20,508 nucleotides of DNA from Spirochaetia bacterium (lineage in GTDB: Bacteria; Spirochaetota; Spirochaetia; Treponematales; Breznakiellaceae): NCBI GenBank assembly GCA_025997655.1, contig BNUW01000028.1:1-20508 (forward strand), read 5' to 3'. Positions 14,901 through 20,508 of the stretch are shown here, piece after piece. The position numbers and the translations under genes are program-made. The notes beneath the pieces are model-generated. The model had not been told where the DNA came from and ran no database searches. It saw only the letters and a program-made list of their open reading frames with translations. Within the stretch, counting starts at the first letter, position 1. Each line of letters begins with the position of its first letter.

Positions 14901-15531
14901 CCGCCCGCTCCTGTTCTATCCGGTTTATTTCATCCCGATGGTCCTCTACCCGGCGCTCAATGGTTTCCGCCGTAACTTGCAGGTCCGATACGGTGGATTT
15001 CATCACCGCAACAAGGGAAGCCGATGTGTGTTCCAGGGACTCGGCATTTTCCCGCTCAAAGCGCAGTTCCAGGTCCGCAAAACCTTTCTCTATAGAAGAA
15101 AGTTTTTCCTTGGCCTCGCTTACCCGCTTTCCTACTCCCTCCACAAAGGGGGATTCTTCCTTGATACGGGTCAGATTTTCCTGCACCCGTACCGTCATGC
15201 GGACCAGTTCCCCCAGGGTGGAATCGTAGGTTTTTATTTTTTCATTAAGATCCGCCACCGCTGCGATCTTCGCGGCCATAGCTTCTTCGCTAAGCTGGAG
15301 CCGGTTCATCAGCTCCTTGGCTTGTTTCTGATGGACATCCAACTGTACCCCGTAATCCAGGACGGCGGCTTCTTTCTGAGCCGCAAATTCCGTCAGGTCT
15401 TCCTTAAGATGATCCGCGTACTTACGCAGCTTCTCCAGGGAACGGTTAGTCCTGTCGGACTTGCGGAAGAGGATGAGCGCCAGGGCAACGATGCCCAGGG
15501 TTAAAAGGTTGCCAACCGTAAAAAAGCTCAT
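11965..15531 (-). CDS. SpiroCoCo-type membrane-anchored coiled-coil protein
   Basis: A 1188-residue protein with one N-terminal membrane helix (residues about 4-23, TVGNLLTLGIVALALILF) followed by more than 1000 residues of coiled coil rich in E, K, A, L, R and D. The last 40 or so residues (NQRESVIKLKQQGWAVDQIARTLKISVGEVELIL) look like a helix-turn-helix. This layout matches what I know as the SpiroCoCo family of spirochaetes, whose function is unclear; a scaffold linking membrane and cytoplasm, cell shape or nucleoid is a guess. Two 120-residue units are tandemly duplicated (coding DNA 13834-14480, period 360 bases), and a shorter third unit lies N-terminal to them. The start ATG 15531 lies six bases after the HAD gene stop, so it is part of that operon. 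No clear ribosome site; coupling is likely. Confidence 0.85.
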   Translation of the reverse strand: MSFFTVGNLLTLGIVALALILFRKSDRTNRSLEKLRKYADHLKEDLTEFAAQKEAAVLDYGVQLDVHQKQAKELMNRLQLSEEAMAAKIAAVADLNEKIKTYDSTLGELVRMTVRVQENLTRIKEESPFVEGVGKRVSEAKEKLSSIEKGFADLELRFERENAESLEHTSASLVAVMKSTVSDLQVTAETIERRVEDHRDEINRIEQERAANLARDMALIEKTLQDAVEAAALRTDKMEEAALVKLREQAMERLQGLKTLVEDKLRDYQETGKAQLTDIQDAVRNIKEDWKTDHAEMEREQLAHKEAWGAMLSQTDTVVKELEGRLVALDGQTANAAARMKEQLSKAVEEEWQKAVGELELQIRDNREAWETILNRANTDFQGIDATVKELEGRLVTLDGQTTDAVALMTERLSQTIKEESEKVLLAADAKLEDYREAQAREFERLGALSKEVWKAGHAKIEQEQRTHKEEWRKDVEELGIQIRDNREAWGTILNRANTEVQGIDTAVKELEGRLKALDGQTTDAIAQMKEHLSRIIEAEGQKALESTDAKLEEYREAQAREFERLRTLSDDTALLDEELRRYMAETENRVRQDFARFEEEFADTRSTASAEFAAGLDVLRGDISGMEKELSRLKEQSYDTVSGKLKVFEDEFTMDLFRRREEFDARLGKWKDGLAAELAELAETSREERRKIESAFGEDLKRHFADEDARLVSELEHLKAETGALEEGIRNQMTRADESLDALKTQLDSNLAEARDTAESAVKAEIGRFSLSMAETLKQQEREIDEDLKQIAAQVEFRNGEFSGLLDESRRTIEEWQNKFTGQMRDMDASVEEYRRKIRELGAENEDRLAAIRSTIENLRKETEAQRTDAFAHTDEQAKLLDSAIKDADRRIKEFVAQTKLFDQADELKAALERKIEDLRGDLDGLDQRRTEAADLEAKFVRIKRLEEDVDAKMVKFQSEQRRIEIMEADFNRLLQTSQSVKEKLSEVTASDDTLQAVQVQIRRLEDSLTDAEERYQRIEKKNETLEVTNAGIDDNFKALRESESMVQRIRGEMQRLLDRQEELRASVEKLAAENAKATEAAEQVSSLDGLLNTIETRMDKLQTVRESLARAETRYKELNDNAQEQFKLFTALFKDEPSKLKGAPPINQRESVIKLKQQGWAVDQIARTLKISVGEVELILEMGSKI
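13834..14480 (-). repeat. Tandem 360-bp internal duplication in the coiled-coil gene
   Basis: Nearly identical segments recur at a distance of exactly 360 bases. CCCAGGCTTCCCGGTTGTCC is at 14061 and 14421, and GGCGCTCAAATTCCCGGGCC at 13837-13856 and 14197-14216. The encoded unit includes REAWxTILNRANT, VKELEGRL, LDGQTTDA and YREAQAREFERL. A third copy of the VKELEGRL-LDGQT part is 207 bases further along (for example ACAAGCCGCCCCTCCAG at 14345 and 14552), so that unit lacks about 51 residues. The high DNA identity indicates recent duplication or gene conversion. Confidence 0.88.
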
Positions 15532-15537
15532 GTGGTT

Positions 15538-16206
15538 TTAATTTAGCACAAATGCGCGTAATTGGCGATAGTCGGAAAAGACAAAATCCGCATTACCCGT
15601 ATTCCGGCGGTGGCGGCCCAGGGGACCCGTCACCAGGGCGGCCTTCATTCCCTGCTGCTTCGCCCCGATAATATCGTAGGAAACGCTGTTCCCCACATAG
15701 AGTATCTGCTCCGGCGGCAGGGCCATTCTTCGGGCAAGTTCCCGGAACGGCGCCGGGTCCGGCTTTAAACGGTTGGTATGCTCCGAGCAGATCACCGTGT
15801 CCCAGTATCCGTCCAGGTTAAGGTATTTCAGTTTTTGCTCGGCGGGAAAGTCCGAGAGGAGCCCCAGGACACACCCCGCGGACTTAAAGGCGGAGAGGGT
15901 TTCTCCGACATGGGGATAGAGCTTTACCTTTTTAAACAGCGGTTCCCAGCCCCGGTAGATAAGCCGTTCCGTCCGGTCCTTAACCAGAGCCCCATCCTGT
16001 TTCAGGATTTCCCCCATCAGCAGCGCTTGAAGGTCGTAAAAATTACCATCCCGAAAGGTCTTTCTCAAATGAGTCCGGGCCTTGCTAAAAGCCAGGAGGT
16101 ACCGCCATTCCTTTATCACAAAGGGGATAATGCGCATATAAAACCGGTAATTCGGGTAAAAGGTCCCGTCCAGATCGAAGGCAACCCCTCGGATATCCTC
16201 TCGCAT
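15538..16206 (-). CDS. HAD-superfamily phosphatase
   Basis: A 222-residue haloacid-dehalogenase-like hydrolase. Motif I is FDLDGTFYP with nucleophile D11 and acid/base D13; motif II is LLSDFP with S118; motif III is K148 in NRLKPDPAPF; motif IV is VGNSVSYDIIGAKQQG with D178. A helical cap lies between motifs I and II (about 20-95), as in C1-type phosphatases such as phosphoglycolate phosphatase, but the cap does not tell the substrate. GLLSDF with no transmembrane segment points to a cytoplasmic enzyme. AAAGG lies about six bases before ATG 16206. The gene starts 12 bases after the putative cysteine peptidase gene and ends six bases before the coiled-coil gene, so all three are probably one operon. 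The substrate could be a sugar phosphate or nucleotide; I cannot decide. Confidence 0.9.
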   Translation of the reverse strand: MREDIRGVAFDLDGTFYPNYRFYMRIIPFVIKEWRYLLAFSKARTHLRKTFRDGNFYDLQALLMGEILKQDGALVKDRTERLIYRGWEPLFKKVKLYPHVGETLSAFKSAGCVLGLLSDFPAEQKLKYLNLDGYWDTVICSEHTNRLKPDPAPFRELARRMALPPEQILYVGNSVSYDIIGAKQQGMKAALVTGPLGRHRRNTGNADFVFSDYRQLRAFVLN

Positions 16207-16218
16207 GGAACCTTTATA

Positions 16219-17574
16219 CTATGGATCAAAGGTAATTTCTACGGGGACGCGGACCAAATTGACATAGTAATGGTTTGGATACCGGGTTTTAAAGACACTA
16301 AACTGGGTTTCCTCGGCGCTCTCAAAAAGGGCAACACGGAAATTACCGTATTCGTTGAAATAGGGGACCAGCACCGCCACATGGAAATGCTGCCGCATCC
16401 GGGGCATCCCCCGGAGATTGTCCGCCGTGGTGGGGGGACCCATTTCGGTGTTTACCGAGGCGAGGTAGATCCGGCCCGGTTCGTCAATGGCCAGGGTATA
16501 CAGCAGGGCATGTATCCCCTCAATGCCGAAGCCCGCGTCGGTAAGGTAGCCCGGAAAGGATTGTGCCACCGGGCCCTGCCTATCCCGGCGTATCACCGCA
16601 GAAAAGGGGGCGTCCCGGACCTCAATCTCCGTCAAGTCCCCAAAGACCGGATCCCGCAAAACCTTCCCCGCGATGGACGCAAGGTTCCGGGTCCAGTCCA
16701 GGCCGAAAAAGGGGTCCCGTAAGGACTCCCAGGGCTTGGTGAACCCGGACCCCCTATCCCCAAAGGGCGCTTTAAGGGGGCCAATGGAAAGCCGCTGCCC
16801 CGTGACCGGCCTGAGTATGCCGTCCACCACCCATTTGGCAAAGCCGGAACAGTTAAGCCCGGGACCTATCCCGCCATCCCCATTCTGGGCCGCCAAATTG
16901 TCGATAAACACATACCGGCCGTTTTCGTCCAAGGCGCCGTCATCCCGGAATTGCAGCTCCGGGAGCCGTTTCCGGACTTCGCCAATAAATTTCCGGACAT
17001 CCCGGTAGAAATCCGGCTGGGGTTCAAAGTACCGAAGGGGAAATTTATCCTTCGCCAGAGCCAGGAGTTCCTCCAAGGGCAGCGTCAGGAGCCGTTCAAA
17101 GGAAACGGGCAGGGGCAGGGCATTGACCACATAGGCATTGTAGATCACCACATCCATCACGCACCTGTCTGCGGAAAAAGGTTTGAACTCAACATAGGTA
17201 TACAAATCACTCTGGGGGAAAACCCGTATCCGAAGAGCCCTGCCATCGCTCACCCGGCGGGTCAGAACCCAGGAGCCCTGAGCCCAGCCGGGAAAGGAAC
17301 CATTCAGCTCCCGTGCCAGGACGATTCCAAACTCATCCTCCTTCGCCTCAATCCGCACTTCAACCCGCCCGCCGCCGGGCAGGGTTTGGAGCAGCCGCTC
17401 CCTGTTCAGTACCGCCGTAGGATTCCCCTTAAACCAGGAATCCACCAGAGCACTGCGCAGGGACGAATCATCGGGGATGCGCCGGATAGGCAGATCCAGG
17501 GCAGAAAGGGGGGCGAAAGCAGCCAGGGAAAGGAGGAGAACGACAACTAAGCGTGAAAACCGGAGGCTATTCAT
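16219..17574 (-). CDS. Exported putative cysteine peptidase-like protein
   Basis: A 451-residue protein from ATG 17574, with a clear signal peptide (MNSLRFSRLVVVLLLSLAAF, cleavage probably after PLSA). The frame continues to ATG 17595, but that start would put MPILEAK before the signal peptide. The segment GLNCSGFAKWVVDGI (Cys242) resembles the nucleophile motif of NlpC/P60 enzymes (DCSGxVxW), and QHFHVAVLVPYF (His398) followed by a turn and FRVALFES resembles their HVGIY...FxHAS strand pair. The Cys-to-His distance, about 156 residues, is longer than in standard NlpC/P60, so an insertion or a related papain-like fold is possible. The first 200 residues hold no known domain. It may cleave peptidoglycan peptides or another envelope substrate; this is inference from motif similarity. 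The close gap to the HAD gene suggests co-transcription. Confidence 0.65.
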   Translation of the reverse strand: MNSLRFSRLVVVLLLSLAAFAPLSALDLPIRRIPDDSSLRSALVDSWFKGNPTAVLNRERLLQTLPGGGRVEVRIEAKEDEFGIVLARELNGSFPGWAQGSWVLTRRVSDGRALRIRVFPQSDLYTYVEFKPFSADRCVMDVVIYNAYVVNALPLPVSFERLLTLPLEELLALAKDKFPLRYFEPQPDFYRDVRKFIGEVRKRLPELQFRDDGALDENGRYVFIDNLAAQNGDGGIGPGLNCSGFAKWVVDGILRPVTGQRLSIGPLKAPFGDRGSGFTKPWESLRDPFFGLDWTRNLASIAGKVLRDPVFGDLTEIEVRDAPFSAVIRRDRQGPVAQSFPGYLTDAGFGIEGIHALLYTLAIDEPGRIYLASVNTEMGPPTTADNLRGMPRMRQHFHVAVLVPYFNEYGNFRVALFESAEETQFSVFKTRYPNHYYVNLVRVPVEITFDP

Positions 17575-17622
17575 TTTCGCTTCTAGTATCGGCAAATTTT
17601 GGTGGTAAGTGAAGGGGATGAA

Positions 17623-18051
17623 CTACTCCGGCCCCGGCCGCTGCCGTTCCTGCTTTTTGCGCCCGTGAATATGCTTGGCCTGGAGCCGCTGTTCCCGGCT
17701 GGCACGGCTTGGCCTGGTTGGCCGCCGGAGTTTAGGGAGCCGGGCCGCGATACTGATCAGGGCTTCCAGCCGGGAAAGCCCCCGCTCCAGGTTAGTCCGC
17801 TGGGACCGCTCCTCGCTGGAGGCAATAACAATTTCCGCTTCCCCGGAATCGCCCGCAGAAATCCTTGACGAAAGGGTTTCCCGCAGCCGGTTCATCTCCG
17901 CCTCCGTAAGCCCCGCCAGATCATCCAGCCGCAGCCGCAGCGTCACCTTAGTATTCACCTTATTAACATTCTGCCCCCCCGGCCCGCCGGAGCGGGAAAA
18001 GCCAACCTGAGCAGCGAGCCGTATTGACTGACGAAGAAGAACCTGATCCAT
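17623..18051 (-). CDS. arfB: Peptidyl-tRNA hydrolase ArfB (YaeJ/ICT1-like ribosome rescue factor)
   Basis: ArfB rescues ribosomes stalled at transcript ends by hydrolysing peptidyl-tRNA without a stop codon. The 142-residue product from ATG 18051 is close to the E. coli length of 140. The GGQ catalytic motif is at residues 25-27 in SRSGGPGGQNVNKVNTKV. The C-terminal tail (about 107-142) is very basic (RRPTRPSRASREQR, HGRKKQERQR), as needed to enter the empty mRNA channel, and no codon-recognition domain exists, which separates it from RF1/RF2. The frame is open upstream to 18174, but that part is encoded by the half palindromic element (copy D) and intergenic DNA and ignores the family start. 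No ribosome site is seen before ATG 18051: a T-run lies immediately upstream, and GGGGG is about 17 bases away. Confidence 0.92.
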   Translation of the reverse strand: MDQVLLRQSIRLAAQVGFSRSGGPGGQNVNKVNTKVTLRLRLDDLAGLTEAEMNRLRETLSSRISAGDSGEAEIVIASSEERSQRTNLERGLSRLEALISIAARLPKLRRPTRPSRASREQRLQAKHIHGRKKQERQRPGPE

Positions 18052-18068
18052 AAAAAAACAATAATACA

Positions 18069-18103
18069 ACCCCCATACTTTTCCTACCGCCACCCCCAAT
18101 ACC
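18069..18103. repeat. Half copy of the 129-bp palindromic element, copy D
   Basis: CCCCCATACTTTTCCTACCG (18070-18089) followed by CCACCCCCAATAC matches the right half of copies B and C (CCCCCCATTCTTTTCCTACC then GCCACCCC-TAATAC). The left arm, the inner left stem and the right terminal repeat are missing. It lies in the 67-base gap between the ABC transporter stop and arfB start, in opposite direction relative to the flanking genes compared with copies A-C. Confidence 0.75.
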
Positions 18104-18118
18104 CTGGAGGGGGAAGTG

Positions 18119-19850
<1,732 letters not shown>

Positions 19851-19864
<14 letters not shown>

Positions 19865-19880
19865 ACACTCTCCCTATAAT
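19851..19880 (+). promoter_or_regulatory. Likely sigma-70-type promoter for the flavodoxin-like gene
   Basis: TATAAT at 19875-19880 is a perfect -10 box, and TTCACG at 19851-19856 matches four of six -35 bases with an 18-base spacer. The predicted transcript start would be near 19887, about 23 bases before ATG 19910, leaving room for GAAGGAGG. The -35 box lies within the first codons of the divergent ABC transporter gene. This is by inspection only. Confidence 0.5.
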
Positions 19881-19909
19881 TTACCATAAAAACAGTGAAG
19901 GAGGCTACT

Positions 19910-20494
19910 ATGAAAACCTTAATTGTCTATTATTCCTACGATGGTAACAGCGCCGTGGTGGCGGAGGAACTTAAAAAAGCTGCGGATGCGGATGTGTTGG
20001 AACTCAAAACCGAAGATGAAAAGGTGCGGACCGGCTTTGCAAAGTATGCCTGGGGCGGGAAGCAGGTCCTTACCCATGCACGCCCCAAACTCAAACCCTA
20101 TACGGTAACAATAGAAGATTACGACCGTATCATCATCGGCGGGCCGGTCTGGGCGGGTTCCCCGGCGCCGGCATTACAGAGCTTCATTGCGCAAACGAGG
20201 ATTAGCGGAAAGAAGCTGGGCCTTTTCATATGCCATGGCGGTGGGAAGGGGAAGGCCATGGATAAGTTTAAGGCGCTGCTCCCGGGGAACATCATTGCCG
20301 CTGAGATTGATTTTATAAACCCCGCAAAGCTGGACCGGGAGGCGGTGGCAAAACAGATTGCGGAGTGGGTTGGAACCCTTTCACGACAAACGCATGAAGG
20401 ATCAGAGCGCGAGGACGGCCTCAAGATGTTGCTCAAAGCCCCAACTCAGTATACGGCGTTTGAGCCTGAGGCTGTATTTTTTCCCCAGTTGTAA
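19910..20494 (+). CDS. Flavodoxin-like protein with an extra C-terminal tail
   Basis: A 194-residue flavodoxin-fold protein, expected to bind FMN. The phosphate loop is YSYDGNS in KTLIVYYSYDGNSAVVAEEL, the second FMN loop is GGPVWAGSPAPALQSF, and GLFICHGGGKGKAMDKFKALL covers the third loop region. ATG 19910 is preferred with GAAGGAGG seven bases upstream; the frame also opens at GTG 19895, but that would translate the ribosome site. The flavodoxin domain ends near AEWVGTL, about residue 157. The last 35 or so residues (THEGSEREDGLKMLLKAPTQYTAFEPEAVFFPQL) have no counterpart in the family I know. They might come from a frameshift that removed an earlier stop. Relatives of this short type are often called flavodoxin or NAD(P)H-dependent FMN reductases; partner unknown. 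Confidence 0.85.
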   Translation: MKTLIVYYSYDGNSAVVAEELKKAADADVLELKTEDEKVRTGFAKYAWGGKQVLTHARPKLKPYTVTIEDYDRIIIGGPVWAGSPAPALQSFIAQTRISGKKLGLFICHGGGKGKAMDKFKALLPGNIIAAEIDFINPAKLDREAVAKQIAEWVGTLSRQTHEGSEREDGLKMLLKAPTQYTAFEPEAVFFPQL

Positions 20495-20508
20495 TGTCTT
20501 AAGCAGAG

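Noticed and set aside
14620..15504. Long open frame of 294 codons on the + strand opposite the coiled-coil gene
   Set aside because: It is antisense to a clear coiled-coil coding sequence with strong heptad pattern; no ribosome site or recognisable domain.
15778..16722. Open frame of 314 codons on the + strand opposite the HAD and peptidase-like genes
   Set aside because: It crosses two well-supported minus-strand genes and has composition of an antisense shadow.
17530..17622. Possible promoter TTCACT-17-GATACT before the peptidase-like gene
   Set aside because: Both boxes match only four of six bases; not better than chance in this kind of sequence.

Overview
The window looks like part of a spirochaete chromosome, most likely Treponema or a close relative. 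Three things point there: a divergent second-type FliG (FliG1-like), a 1188-residue membrane-anchored coiled-coil protein of the SpiroCoCo type, and several exported proteins of spirochaete style. Most genes are GC-rich (65-70% in two 60-base blocks I counted by hand). One gene, at 3085-3942, is much more AT-rich. I see no rRNA, tRNA, CRISPR array or transposase gene.

Layout. Bases 1-5275 run on the + strand: the 3' end of a TPR-like gene, a lytic transglycosylase with two LysM domains, an exported protein of unknown function, an AT-rich E2-acyltransferase-like gene, and a FliG1-like gene. The FliG1-like gene overlaps an M16C zinc metalloprotease (5272-8382) by 4 bases, and a DUF3783-like small protein follows. 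Next come a CarD-family regulator, ispD and ispF (two steps of the non-mevalonate isoprenoid pathway) and endonuclease III, ending near 11495. A 470-base gap without a gene (11496-11964) separates this strand from a convergent minus-strand block. Read in its own direction, that block is: ABC exporter (19864-18119), ArfB-type peptidyl-tRNA hydrolase, exported putative cysteine peptidase, HAD phosphatase, SpiroCoCo protein (ending 11965). The last three have gaps of only 6-12 bases and look co-transcribed. A divergent flavodoxin-like gene (19910-20494) closes the window.

The most unusual content is not protein-coding. Three copies of a palindromic element, each exactly 129 bp between 14-bp terminal inverted repeats, lie at 2007-2135, 10064-10192 and 11505-11633, and a half copy lies at 18069-18103. 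Between copies, both arms of the terminal repeats and of the inner hairpin have changed together, so base pairing is kept while sequence is not. The copies sit at gene ends: one supplies the last seven codons and the stop of ispD, and one lies in frame between mltD and the next gene. A second repeat class, inverted arrays of a 9-10 base CACGGAT-like unit, occurs inside the start of the transglycosylase reading frame (557-667) and upstream of carD (8653-8748). In this genome, small palindromic elements therefore appear to reshape gene termini.
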